The notes beneath the pieces are model-generated. The model worked only from the letters and a program-made list of their open reading frames with translations, searched no databases and was not told the origin of the DNA. Position numbers and translations under genes: made by a program. From Halopseudomonas bauzanensis (GTDB lineage Bacteria; Pseudomonadota; Gammaproteobacteria; Pseudomonadales; Pseudomonadaceae), in assembly GCF_900114735.1 (NCBI RefSeq), contig NZ_FOUA01000003.1:295944-359943 (forward strand): a stretch of DNA of 64,000 nucleotides, in the 5' to 3' direction. How positions within the stretch are numbered: the stretch's first letter is position 1; each line of letters begins with the position of its first letter. This document shows, piece by piece, positions 17,307 through 25,448 of the stretch.

Positions 17307-17334
17307 GGAAACCGCAGTGTTAGCTGCGGTTTCC
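17307..17334 (-). other. Intercistronic hairpin with 11-base stem
   Basis: GGAAACCGCAG and CTGCGGTTTCC form a perfect stem around a six-base loop, 23 bases after the NTF2-like gene and about 130 bases before the methyltransferase gene. Without a T run it is probably a partial terminator or an mRNA-stability element that lowers methyltransferase expression. Confidence 0.55.
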
Positions 17335-17357
17335 TAGAGTTCAGACTGGACCACCCA

Positions 17358-17711
17358 TCATTGCTTGATGAAGTAGCGTACCAGCGTCTTGCCCTGATCG
17401 AACTTGTACAGCTCAATGGTTTCGATCACGCCACTGCCGTCACGCATAACGTTCCTGTGGTGACAGGCTGCTTCGTTGGCGGCGATGATAGAGAGCTCCA
17501 CCTCCACGATGAACTTGCTGTTCTGCTGCTCCCACATGTTTTCCAGTACCGAAAAACCTTCAACCACAGGCCGGCCCAGATATTCAATCTCCAGCCCATT
17601 GGGGGCAACGCTTCTGTAGTGCGCAAAAAAGCCATCCCGGTCGCCGGCGTTCCAACACTCCAGCTGGCCATGCAGAAACGACTCGATTCCCTTGCTATCG
17701 ATATTGCTCAT
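17358..17711 (-). CDS. NTF2/SnoaL-like small protein, paralogue of 11778-12125
   Basis: A 117-residue NTF2-like protein that is alignable end to end with the one at 11778-12125. It shares the segments FLHGQLECWNAGD, NGLEIEY, NEAACHHRN and TIELYKFDQG, then RYFI. AAGGTG lies before the ATG. The gene follows the P450 gene by 38 bases and so belongs to the CrtI-like/P450 operon. One copy travels with the flavin monooxygenase and fused reductase, the other with the P450, which suggests that each acts beside an oxygenase, for instance on an unstable product. This is an inference from context. Confidence 0.8.
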   Translation of the reverse strand: MSNIDSKGIESFLHGQLECWNAGDRDGFFAHYRSVAPNGLEIEYLGRPVVEGFSVLENMWEQQNSKFIVEVELSIIAANEAACHHRNVMRDGSGVIETIELYKFDQGKTLVRYFIKQ

Positions 17712-17749
17712 CTTTTCACCTTGCTGATTCGTTAATCATGTACCGCGCT

Positions 17750-19027
17750 TCAGTCCCAGATCACGTGAACGGATTTCGCGCCCCGCAATTGCGCCCCGGC
17801 AATCTTCGGTGCGGGCATATCGGGATCCAAACGGAGGTTGGGGAACAGATCAAGAATGCCGTTGATCGCACAGGTGAGCTCCACCTTGGCAACGAACTGG
17901 CCAATGCACATATGCGGACCGAACCCGAATCCCAGCGAGGGACGGGATTTACGATCAATATCGAAAACATCCGGATCGTCGAACGCCTCCTCATCCCGGT
18001 TGGCGGAAATCACCATGCATTGAACCATCGAGCCTTTCGGCACCATAACACCCCCAATCTCGACATCCTTGGAGGCCTGGCGGACCTTGAAGGTCGAAAC
18101 TGGCTCGTAACGCACAGTCTCGTCGATCAACTTACCAATCAGCTTACGGTCATTGCGGACTCGCTCCTGCAACTCAGGCCGCTCCAGCAGTAACGTCATC
18201 ACCGAACTGAATGTCCGCGTCGTGGTTTCTCCTGCAGCGGGCAGGAGTGAACGGACGAAAGTTGTGACCTCATGATCATCCAGCGCCCGCCCCTCATATT
18301 CCGCATTGATGAGCCTGCTGATCAGATCAGTGCCTTGAGAGCCCTCGGCACGCTTGGCAACAACCACTTCCTTGATTGCATCGTAAAGGCTCTTCACTGC
18401 CTGGCCCGCCAGAGCACCAAAAATCCTGGCCTTTTCCGGGTCGATCTGGTTGGCTGCCACAAGAGCCAAAGCCCAGCTGGCATACTTCTTGAATTTCTCT
18501 GGATCGTCGGCCGGAAAGCCCATGAGTTCATACATGACACGAATGGGGAAATAGAGACCAAAATCCATCAGATTGGCTTTCTTGTCTGGCGCCATCGGAA
18601 GCAGAAACTCTTCGCGGATGACCCGTTCAATCTCGGGCCGCCATTTATCCACCGTTTGCGGCATGAATACCGGCTGGAGCAGTGCCCGGGTACGACGGTG
18701 CTGTTCACCATCCATTGCAAGAACAATCAATCCGTCAAAAAAGGCGCCCATTCCTTCGGCAATAAAGCCGCTCGTAAAAGTCTCCGCGTCGCGCAGTACC
18801 GCAATCACGTCCTTGTATTTGAATAGCGTCACCGCGCACTTCGGTGCCTTAGCACTCGCGTTGGTCGGTACTTTCAAGTAGGTATCGACAAAGTCGCCCT
18901 GCATGACCGGTTCGTTAAGGAGCTTTTCCCGGCAAAGTGCATGAATATCGATGTCTGTACCGAGGTAGGTGTCCGAGACCGCATGGTAGGCGGCTTCAAT
19001 ATCAAGTTCCTGAAATGTAAGTGACAT
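17750..19027 (-). CDS. Cytochrome P450
   Basis: A soluble bacterial P450 of 425 residues. The I-helix oxygen-activation motif is AGETT at 265-269, the K-helix E303-x2-R306 is present, and the heme loop FGFGPHMCIG puts the thiolate ligand at C374. All are canonical, so the enzyme should be active. It needs two electrons from a ferredoxin/reductase pair; the candidates are the module at 3620-5193 or the ferredoxin at 61219. AGGAG precedes the ATG. It lies between the CrtI-like FAD enzyme gene (43 bases upstream) and the NTF2-like gene. The substrate is not predictable; terpenoid- or steroid-like molecules fit the surroundings. Confidence 0.95.
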   Translation of the reverse strand: MSLTFQELDIEAAYHAVSDTYLGTDIDIHALCREKLLNEPVMQGDFVDTYLKVPTNASAKAPKCAVTLFKYKDVIAVLRDAETFTSGFIAEGMGAFFDGLIVLAMDGEQHRRTRALLQPVFMPQTVDKWRPEIERVIREEFLLPMAPDKKANLMDFGLYFPIRVMYELMGFPADDPEKFKKYASWALALVAANQIDPEKARIFGALAGQAVKSLYDAIKEVVVAKRAEGSQGTDLISRLINAEYEGRALDDHEVTTFVRSLLPAAGETTTRTFSSVMTLLLERPELQERVRNDRKLIGKLIDETVRYEPVSTFKVRQASKDVEIGGVMVPKGSMVQCMVISANRDEEAFDDPDVFDIDRKSRPSLGFGFGPHMCIGQFVAKVELTCAINGILDLFPNLRLDPDMPAPKIAGAQLRGAKSVHVIWD

Positions 19028-19070
19028 AGCATATTCTCCTGATTAAGAATTTAATTCTTGTTGTTTATTG

Positions 19071-20657
19071 CTAAGGTTTCTTGGCTAAATAACTGGTCAC
19101 CCGTTTAGCTGCCAGCCGGCCGGCCATACCATTCACACCGCCCCCAGGGTGACTACCAGCGCTGCCGAGGTATAAGCCCGCCACCGGCAGAGTGTCGCCG
19201 CCCAACCCGTGAGCCGGACGCATAGTGCTTGAACGCATCGTGGTGGTATCGATATGCACTACGCAGCCGTTTACCGTGTTCAGCCGGGCGGTAAAGTCGG
19301 GGGCAGCTTCAATCCGCCGCCCGATGACATGACCTTTTATGCCTTCCACATAATCGGAAAGTTGATCGATGACCTGATCCGCCACATCCTCTCTGATGGC
19401 GTCCCAGCCACCGGTCGGATTAACCGGCATGACCGGTGGATAGATGTAAACAACGTCCTGGCCTTCAGGCGCCTGTGAAGGGTCTGCCGCACTTGGCGCC
19501 GCCATGGTTACATATGGCAGCTGCGGTACTTCTCCTCGGGAGCTCGCGGCGAAATTTTCCAGCACCGCTTCTTCGGTACCGATCAGCAGGCAAGTATTGC
19601 GTAGATCCAAGCCATCACCTCGTGCCGCTTCGAAGCGCGGCACGGAAATCCGCCCATCCAGAGCGAGATCAATCTTGAGCGGGCCCGAGCCTTTGGCATT
19701 TGCCGGTGCCATGGCGATCCGGGTCAACAGGTGCCCGGGCATTTCGCCAGCCGTCACCATCTCCAGCGCGACCCTGGGATGGCAGCCAGCAATAACCGAG
19801 CGGGCCGTGAACTCGCGTCCATCGGCCAACTTGACACCCTTCACCGTATTTTGACTGGAAACGATCTCTGTCACGGTCGCAGAGGTAATGACCTCCCCAC
19901 CCAACTCCACGAGCCTGGAGGACATTGCATTGCTCAACTGCTGCATACCGCCTCGCACGCGGCCGACACCGAAGCGGTGAAGAAAGCCGAGCAAGGCATA
20001 GTAGATGCCGCCACCATCAGCTGTGATATCGCCGGCCAGGCCAGTCAAGGCACACATCGCAGAAATGGTTACCGGATGCTCAAAGCGTTCACGGGCAGCC
20101 TGATGAGCGGAGCCTGTCATCAGCGCCATCAACTCCGGCTTGAGTTTGCGATTCTTGAGGGCGCTACCCACAACTTTCAATTTTGTCGTCAAGTTCAGCT
20201 TGGCCGGATCCACGCGCATCATCGGAAGCGCAATTTCCAGAAACATGTCAACAACAGACATGAACTCCAGAAATGCGTCGGCATCTTCTGTGCTATAGCG
20301 GCGGATCTCAGCGGCCGTCTTCAGGCGATCTCGCCAAAAGACCAGTGAGCTTCCGTCCGGGTGGAGATATACATATCCCGGTGCCAGCTCGATCATCTCG
20401 AATCCGTGGCGCTCCAAGTCCAACTCCTGGGGTACGTGGGCGTGGACACGCATCGACATCATATCCAAAGCGCAAGGATGCACCAGATGTTCGGGTGCCT
20501 CAGGGATCAGGAACCCCGACGATGCCATTCCGCCCACTTTGTCGAGCGCCTCCAGCAACAGGACCTTTTTTCCTTCCAGGCCGAGGTAACAGCCCGCCGA
20601 CAGCCCGTTAGTGCCGCCGCCCACTATGATCACGTCAAAATCAGTCTTGTTATTCAT
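19071..20657 (-). CDS. FAD-dependent oxidoreductase of the phytoene-desaturase (CrtI/PYROXD2) type
   Basis: A 528-residue flavoprotein. The N-terminal dinucleotide site is DVIIVGGGTNGLSAGCYL at 8-25, with the ribose-binding Glu at 36 and GGMASS after it. The C-terminal FAD segment is LYLGSAGSHPGGGVNGMAG near 497-515, typical of CrtI-like desaturases and PYROXD2 relatives. Such enzymes desaturate or isomerise hydrophobic polyenes or related substrates. AGGA stands eight bases before the ATG. It is the first gene of the P450 operon, with the TTTTAC palindrome 63 bases upstream. Together with the P450 it probably introduces unsaturation or oxygen into the imported compound (inference). Confidence 0.85.
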   Translation of the reverse strand: MNNKTDFDVIIVGGGTNGLSAGCYLGLEGKKVLLLEALDKVGGMASSGFLIPEAPEHLVHPCALDMMSMRVHAHVPQELDLERHGFEMIELAPGYVYLHPDGSSLVFWRDRLKTAAEIRRYSTEDADAFLEFMSVVDMFLEIALPMMRVDPAKLNLTTKLKVVGSALKNRKLKPELMALMTGSAHQAARERFEHPVTISAMCALTGLAGDITADGGGIYYALLGFLHRFGVGRVRGGMQQLSNAMSSRLVELGGEVITSATVTEIVSSQNTVKGVKLADGREFTARSVIAGCHPRVALEMVTAGEMPGHLLTRIAMAPANAKGSGPLKIDLALDGRISVPRFEAARGDGLDLRNTCLLIGTEEAVLENFAASSRGEVPQLPYVTMAAPSAADPSQAPEGQDVVYIYPPVMPVNPTGGWDAIREDVADQVIDQLSDYVEGIKGHVIGRRIEAAPDFTARLNTVNGCVVHIDTTTMRSSTMRPAHGLGGDTLPVAGLYLGSAGSHPGGGVNGMAGRLAAKRVTSYLAKKP

Positions 20658-20719
20658 GGCAGTATCCTATTCAAGCTGAAGAGCACCCTATAACAAAGGC
20701 CTACTCCGTGCTGCGCTAC

Positions 20720-20740
20720 CGTTTTACCCCAGGTAAAACG
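20720..20740. promoter_or_regulatory. Palindrome TTTTAC-N5-GTAAAA, copy 2
   Basis: CGTTTTACC-CCA-GGTAAAACG is a perfect nine-base-arm inverted repeat, whose 17-base core and CGATT tail match the copy at 14797-14813. It is 63 bases before the CrtI-like gene, in the divergent region shared with the DUF1329 gene at 21167, and could control both directions. Confidence 0.6.
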
Positions 20741-20800
20741 ATTGGAGCAGTTCGCGGCTGTCACTGAGGGAGCTGATACCATAGCACTTAAAATTCTTGG

Positions 20801-20819
20801 TGCAGAACTTTAATCTGCA
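20801..20819. promoter_or_regulatory. Operator copy 3: TGCAGAA-N5-ATCTGCA
   Basis: TGCAGA-ACTTTAA-TCTGCA is an inverted repeat preceded by AATTCTTGG and followed after about 21 bases by CTGCTAG, the same layout as copy 2. It lies in the 509-base region between the CrtI-like gene and the DUF1329 gene, which otherwise holds the palindrome at 20720 and a doubtful small frame. Confidence 0.6.
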
Positions 20820-20954
20820 TATGGAATTAAAAAGCAATCTCTGCTAGGGTTCTCCTGGGCACTGCTATTTAAGCTTGGACGACAGATCTGACGTCGTTCC
20901 GGGGCTGTGAAAAAGCAATCCGCCGCTGAAAAAATAAAAATAAAGGACGACAAA

Positions 20955-21170
20955 ATGAGAACAGATCTGGATCAGTCAGACCCACTATCCTGCTCAGTGC
21001 ATTTATCAGCGTTTTTTGCGTTGGTGAATCAAGGCAGACCGCATTATTCCTTCACGGCCCTAAATCAGACACTTCCCATCCACAGCGACCTCGGAGCCCT
21101 GGCACCTGCAGCTGGCGGTTGGAACAGCAAGACTCCCTCTAACAACTTCAATAATGGAGCACTGTCATGA
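20955..21170 (+). CDS. Possible small protein of 71 residues overlapping the DUF1329 start
   Basis: An ATG with AAGGA at suitable spacing opens a 71-codon frame that ends in an ATGA overlap with the DUF1329 gene at 21167, the arrangement of translationally coupled genes. No family, signal peptide or membrane segment is recognised. The DUF1329 gene has no strong ribosome-binding site of its own, which gives some support to coupling. Confidence 0.3.
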   Translation: MRTDLDQSDPLSCSVHLSAFFALVNQGRPHYSFTALNQTLPIHSDLGALAPAAGGWNSKTPSNNFNNGALS

Positions 21171-22525
21171 AACTGAGGATCGCAATTGGTCTATTACTGA
21201 GCGGGATATCTGCTGCCGCCCTTGCCGCCGTTAGTCCGGACGAGGCACAACAGCTAGGACAGAACCTCACATTTATCGGCGCAATCCAGGCAGCTAACGC
21301 CGACGGAAGCATTCCCGCTTATGAAGGCGGACTGCGCACAGCTCCGGAAGGCTTCCAACCTGACAGCGGCACCTGGGCGGATCCGTTCAAAGATGAAAAG
21401 CCCCTGTATCGCATCACCTCGGCCAACATGGCTGAGTATGCCGACCTGCTGAGTGCCGGACAGAAGGAAGTGCTGCAACGCAATCCGGAATACTACATGG
21501 ACATTTACCCTTCGCACCGGACGGCAGCCTATCCACAGGAAGTGATGAGCGCGACTATCCGTAATGCGGGCACGTGCGAAACACATAAAGAAGGTCTCGC
21601 TCTGAAAGCCGATTGCCGCGGAGGGCTCCCATTCCCTATCGCAAAAAACGGCAATGAGATGATGTGGAATCTGTTGGTGCGATACAACGACGGTAAATAC
21701 GGCACCACCACCTCTTCTTCCAATACCTGGTTGGTGGATCGCAACGGAAGCATTACTCGCACAGCGAACCAATCGACCTTCGTGGAGCGCCCTTATTATC
21801 AGCTTGACGTGCCCGGCCGCGATCCCGAGATGTTCTACCGTGTTTATTCTCTGACCAAAGCGCCAGCGCGCAAGGCTGGCGAACTGACCGGCATGATGGA
21901 CTTCCTTGACCCTACAGCGCAGCCGCGCCGAGCGTGGAGCTACACACCAGGTCAGCGCCGCGTGAAGCTGGCCCCGGAGTTCAACTACGACACGCCGGTA
22001 GGCAGCATGGGTGGCCTCGAATTGTTCGACGAGCTCTTCATGTTCTCCGGCTCGCAGGATCGATTTGATTACAAACTGGTTGGTAGAAAGGAGATGCTGA
22101 TTCCTTACAATGCCTACAAGTTCTACTTCGGCTGCGATGATCAGTTCCGAGCCGCACACGCAAATCCTGAATGCGAACGCTGGGAGAAACACCGTGTGTG
22201 GGAAGTAGAAGCAACGCTCAAGCCCGGCATGCGCCACGTTTACAGTAAGCGCATCTACTATCTTGATGAAGATACCTATGGTGCCGGTCTTTACGACGCA
22301 TGGGATCAGAATGGTCAGCTGTACCGCGCTATGATGCTTGGTGGTGTGCAGTTCTACGACCATGACATTCCTTATATCGTTAAGCACACCATGTTCGATT
22401 TCAACAAGGGCATGTACGGCATCGTCAACGATGGCATGGATGGCGGCTACCGCGTGATGACGGAACCCCGGAGAGAGCGTGACATGAATCCGGAAGCAAT
22501 CGTATCCCGCGAATCACAACGCTGA
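21167..22525 (+). CDS. DUF1329 family secreted protein (second paralogue)
   Basis: A 452-residue exported protein beginning with a signal peptide that cleaves near AALA (MKLRIAIGLLLSGIS). It is closest in the window to the copy at 41601-42965: both share the AVSPDEA/AVSPEEA mature start, the NDGKYGTTTSSSNTW-type segment and the NPEAIVSRES ending. It keeps YPSHRTAAYP, CRGGLPFP, RRAWSYTPGQRRVKLAPEF and the DELFMFSG segment. It is the first gene of the large plus-strand run, with operator copy 3 about 350 bases upstream. A rho-independent terminator follows directly, so it may be expressed more strongly than the genes beyond. Confidence 0.9.
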   Translation: MKLRIAIGLLLSGISAAALAAVSPDEAQQLGQNLTFIGAIQAANADGSIPAYEGGLRTAPEGFQPDSGTWADPFKDEKPLYRITSANMAEYADLLSAGQKEVLQRNPEYYMDIYPSHRTAAYPQEVMSATIRNAGTCETHKEGLALKADCRGGLPFPIAKNGNEMMWNLLVRYNDGKYGTTTSSSNTWLVDRNGSITRTANQSTFVERPYYQLDVPGRDPEMFYRVYSLTKAPARKAGELTGMMDFLDPTAQPRRAWSYTPGQRRVKLAPEFNYDTPVGSMGGLELFDELFMFSGSQDRFDYKLVGRKEMLIPYNAYKFYFGCDDQFRAAHANPECERWEKHRVWEVEATLKPGMRHVYSKRIYYLDEDTYGAGLYDAWDQNGQLYRAMMLGGVQFYDHDIPYIVKHTMFDFNKGMYGIVNDGMDGGYRVMTEPRRERDMNPEAIVSRESQR

Positions 22526-22538
22526 CTGCACGTCCCAG

Positions 22539-22577
22539 AACCCTTCAGTTGCCTGCGCAGCTGAAGGGTTTCTTTCT
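22539..22577 (+). terminator. Rho-independent terminator
   Basis: AACCCTTCAG and CTGAAGGGTT form a perfect ten-base stem around a 12-base loop, followed by TCTTTCT. It starts 14 bases after the DUF1329 stop and ends just before the hydrolase gene, so it probably acts as a partial terminator between them. Confidence 0.75.
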
Positions 22578-22594
22578 ATCATAGGAATCGACCC

Positions 22595-23503
22595 ATGCGG
22601 CAAATCAAACTGACGTGGGACGTCAGCCATCTCACGCCCTATTCCATACCAGTTAATGTATCGGGCTCGTTGTTTGCCCCCGACCAGCCAACACCCTCCG
22701 ATCAACCGCTCGATCTGCTGGTATGCCTGCATGGTGGCAGTTGCTCCAGTGAGTATTACCATCCAGAGCATATTGATCCCTCGTACAGTTTTGCCAGATA
22801 CATGACCGAACGGGGCTATCTGGTGTTAGCCCTGGACACGCTCGGAATGGGCCGCAGCAGCAAACCCGAGCCCGAGAATCAACTGACACTGGAGATGATT
22901 GCCGCTGCCAGCGACTTTGTAACACGGCAAGCTGCTTCCTCTCTACAAGACGGCGAATGGCTTCAACTGCCGCCGAACAGCACACTGCGAGCGTCTGGCC
23001 TGGGCCATTCCATGGGCGGAATGCTGTCGGTCTATCAACAGGGCCGTTTTCAAAGCTTTGAGCGGCTGATTGTTGCTGGATGGAGCAACCTGCCACTGGA
23101 TCTGAGCGACGCCGATATCGCCAGCATGCGCGCAGGTCTCTCCGACGGTGGCTATATCCCAACAGACCGTCAGCCGCTGCAAACATTGTTCCATCTCCCC
23201 GACGTGCCAGCCGAGGTAATAGCCGCTGATAACAAACACGCGGGCTTGACACCCGTCACCCTGGCGCTGGCCGCCCTATCCCCCGGCACGGTAACAAGGG
23301 AAGCCGCAGTCATCCGCTGCCCGGTTCTGCTGCTCTTTGGTGAAGTGGACGTCAGCGCCGATCCACAACGTGAAACCACCTTCTATCCGACCGCAAGCAG
23401 CATCGATCTGAAGCGTATCGAGCAATCAGCTCATATGCATAACCTGGCCCAATCCAGGCAAATCGCATGGCACGCCATCCATGAATGGCTGCTGGCACAC
23501 TAG
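22595..23503 (+). CDS. Alpha/beta hydrolase
   Basis: A 302-residue soluble hydrolase with an intact active site: oxyanion segment CLHGG at 44-48, nucleophile elbow GHSMGG at 137-142 with S139, an acid in the GEVDVS strand segment, and His280 in IEQSAHMHN. Esters, lactones or carbon-carbon bonds of a ring-cleavage product are possible substrates; the sequence does not decide. It contrasts with the hydrolase half of the fusion at 10395, where the serine and histidine are lost. It is placed between two DUF1329/DUF1302 blocks, after a terminator. No signal peptide is visible, so it acts in the cytoplasm. Confidence 0.88.
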   Translation: MRQIKLTWDVSHLTPYSIPVNVSGSLFAPDQPTPSDQPLDLLVCLHGGSCSSEYYHPEHIDPSYSFARYMTERGYLVLALDTLGMGRSSKPEPENQLTLEMIAAASDFVTRQAASSLQDGEWLQLPPNSTLRASGLGHSMGGMLSVYQQGRFQSFERLIVAGWSNLPLDLSDADIASMRAGLSDGGYIPTDRQPLQTLFHLPDVPAEVIAADNKHAGLTPVTLALAALSPGTVTREAAVIRCPVLLLFGEVDVSADPQRETTFYPTASSIDLKRIEQSAHMHNLAQSRQIAWHAIHEWLLAH

Positions 23504-23734
23504 GAGACAATTCGGCTCTGCCCGCAGCCCCGCTGAGCAGCGCCGTACCAAGCCCTGCCACCTCTCAGCGCGGCTGCTTCCGCTCTTCTCCCCGGAGGCT
23601 CTCACGTCCGCACAGCATGTAATCCAGCGATATATCCGGGTCTTTCAACGATAGACATTGGCGTTGTTCCCGCTCATGCAGTGGCGTCTACTGAAGACGT
23701 CGAACAACAAAAATAAAACTCACGGAGATGTTTC

Positions 23735-25396
23735 ATGTTCAAGCCAGAGTTGACACCTATCAGCACAGCCGTAGGGCTTTCAGCTTTGCTTTTCTGTGCA
23801 AGCCAGGCCCAGGCCGCAGAATTCGAAACTGGCAATCCCGATCTGATCGGTCGCTGGGACAACACCATCCGTTACAACCTCGGTATACGCGCAGAAAGCC
23901 GCGACACCGCGCTTGGTAACAACGCAACCTACGACGAATCAAACTACAAATTCGATCGGGGTGACGTGGTCACCAATCGCCTGGACGTCATGAGCGAACT
24001 CGAGCTCGCCTACAAACAAAACCACGGCCTGCGAATAAGCGGTGCCGCCTGGTATGACGCTGCCTATTCCAACACCGACGTCAAGACCAACCCCGGCAAT
24101 GTCTATTACCCCGGCGCAACCGCTGGCCCAAGCACTCCCAGTTACCGCGACGGACGCTACTCATCTCACACCGCACGATATCATCAGGGCCTGAGCGGCG
24201 AGCTGCTGGATGCATTCGTGTTTACCCGTTTTCATGTCGGAGATGTGCCCGTCAGCTTGCGAGCTGGCCGCCACGCTTTGTACTGGGGCAATGGTCTGTT
24301 GATTGCCGGCCACGCCGTATCCTATGCACAGGCTCCGCTTGACGGCCGTAAAGCGCTCGCCAATCCAGGCACGGAAACGCGAGAGATCTTCCTGCCGTTG
24401 GCGCAAATTTCCGGTCAAGCACAGGTTACCGACCGGTTTTCCATTGCCGCTCAATACTTTCTTGAATGGGATCCCACCCGTGCCCCTGAAGGCGGAACCT
24501 ACCTTGCATCGGCGGACGTTGCGCTAGAAGGCCCGCAGCAGCTTCCCGTGGCTCCTGGCTTCGCCTTGCCCATCATCGACCCAGTGAAGCCCGGCAATCG
24601 TGGGAATTGGGGAGTGATGGCACGCTACGCTCTGGACTTCATGCACTCGGACATCAGCGTTTTCTACCGCGAGTTCGATGACTATTCGCCATGGGGACTG
24701 CAGGCCGGGCCCGGCTTTGCCCGCTATGTATATCCAGAAGACGTGAAGCTTTATGGCTTGAGCTGGTCCGCTGGCCCGTTACTGGGCGGCGCGTCAGTGG
24801 GCATTGACCTTTCCTACCGGGAGAACGCCTCGCTTGTCTCCAGCAGCTTCAATCTGGCCGATGGCCAAGGCGCTCGGGGCAATACCTGGCACATGGTCGC
24901 CAATGGTCTTTGGCTATTACCCACGACGCCGTTGTTCGACACCGGCTCGCTCATCGCAGAGATAGCTTATAGCCGCCTGGACAAAGTGAAAAGCAACGCA
25001 GACCTTTTCCGGGGAGAGGGTTACGCCGGTTGCGACGGGCAGGACAAGGACTGGGGCTGCGCCACACGTGACTACACAGGTGTCGCTGTCAACTTCACTC
25101 CGCAATGGCTGAGCGTATTTCCAGGCTGGAATATTTCCGCCCCCATAAGCCTCAACTACGGAATCTCCGGCAACGCCGCCACAGGAGGTGGGAGTGAAGG
25201 TGATTATAACTTCAAGGTCGGTATAAAGGGCATCCTGGACGAGCGCTATGAAATCAGTCTGGCGTACATCGGGTACGGTTCGAAAATGATCACCCGCGAC
25301 ATACCGGGCGTTGGCAAGACAGTGGTGGGCGGCAACGGCAGTGTCGGTCTGTCTGATCGGGACTGGGTATCGCTGACCCTGAGTACGGCCTTCTGA
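23735..25396 (+). CDS. DUF1302 family outer-membrane protein (first copy)
   Basis: A 553-residue exported protein with a signal peptide ending near AQAA. The mature protein is rich in amphipathic beta strands and ends in a Phe (SLTLSTAF), typical of outer-membrane beta barrels. It shares WDNT-RYNLGIRAES, FDRGD-VTNRLDV, WYD-AYS and the YREFDDY segment with the copy at 42990-44648. The family is often encoded next to DUF1329 genes, as here (25449), and is presumed to help hydrophobic molecules across the outer membrane; that function is not proven. It is preceded by 231 bases without a gene, in which only a small CGTC/GACG hairpin was noted. Confidence 0.88.
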   Translation: MFKPELTPISTAVGLSALLFCASQAQAAEFETGNPDLIGRWDNTIRYNLGIRAESRDTALGNNATYDESNYKFDRGDVVTNRLDVMSELELAYKQNHGLRISGAAWYDAAYSNTDVKTNPGNVYYPGATAGPSTPSYRDGRYSSHTARYHQGLSGELLDAFVFTRFHVGDVPVSLRAGRHALYWGNGLLIAGHAVSYAQAPLDGRKALANPGTETREIFLPLAQISGQAQVTDRFSIAAQYFLEWDPTRAPEGGTYLASADVALEGPQQLPVAPGFALPIIDPVKPGNRGNWGVMARYALDFMHSDISVFYREFDDYSPWGLQAGPGFARYVYPEDVKLYGLSWSAGPLLGGASVGIDLSYRENASLVSSSFNLADGQGARGNTWHMVANGLWLLPTTPLFDTGSLIAEIAYSRLDKVKSNADLFRGEGYAGCDGQDKDWGCATRDYTGVAVNFTPQWLSVFPGWNISAPISLNYGISGNAATGGGSEGDYNFKVGIKGILDERYEISLAYIGYGSKMITRDIPGVGKTVVGGNGSVGLSDRDWVSLTLSTAF

Positions 25397-25448
25397 GACG
25401 ACTTGCTGCCATTTACCACGACATAAAACAATAAAACCGGAGATTCTC

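Noticed and set aside
21254..22387. A 377-codon open frame on the minus strand opposite the DUF1329 gene
   Set aside because: It lies entirely within the plus-strand DUF1329 gene, has no family features, and is the usual open antisense frame of GC-rich coding DNA.
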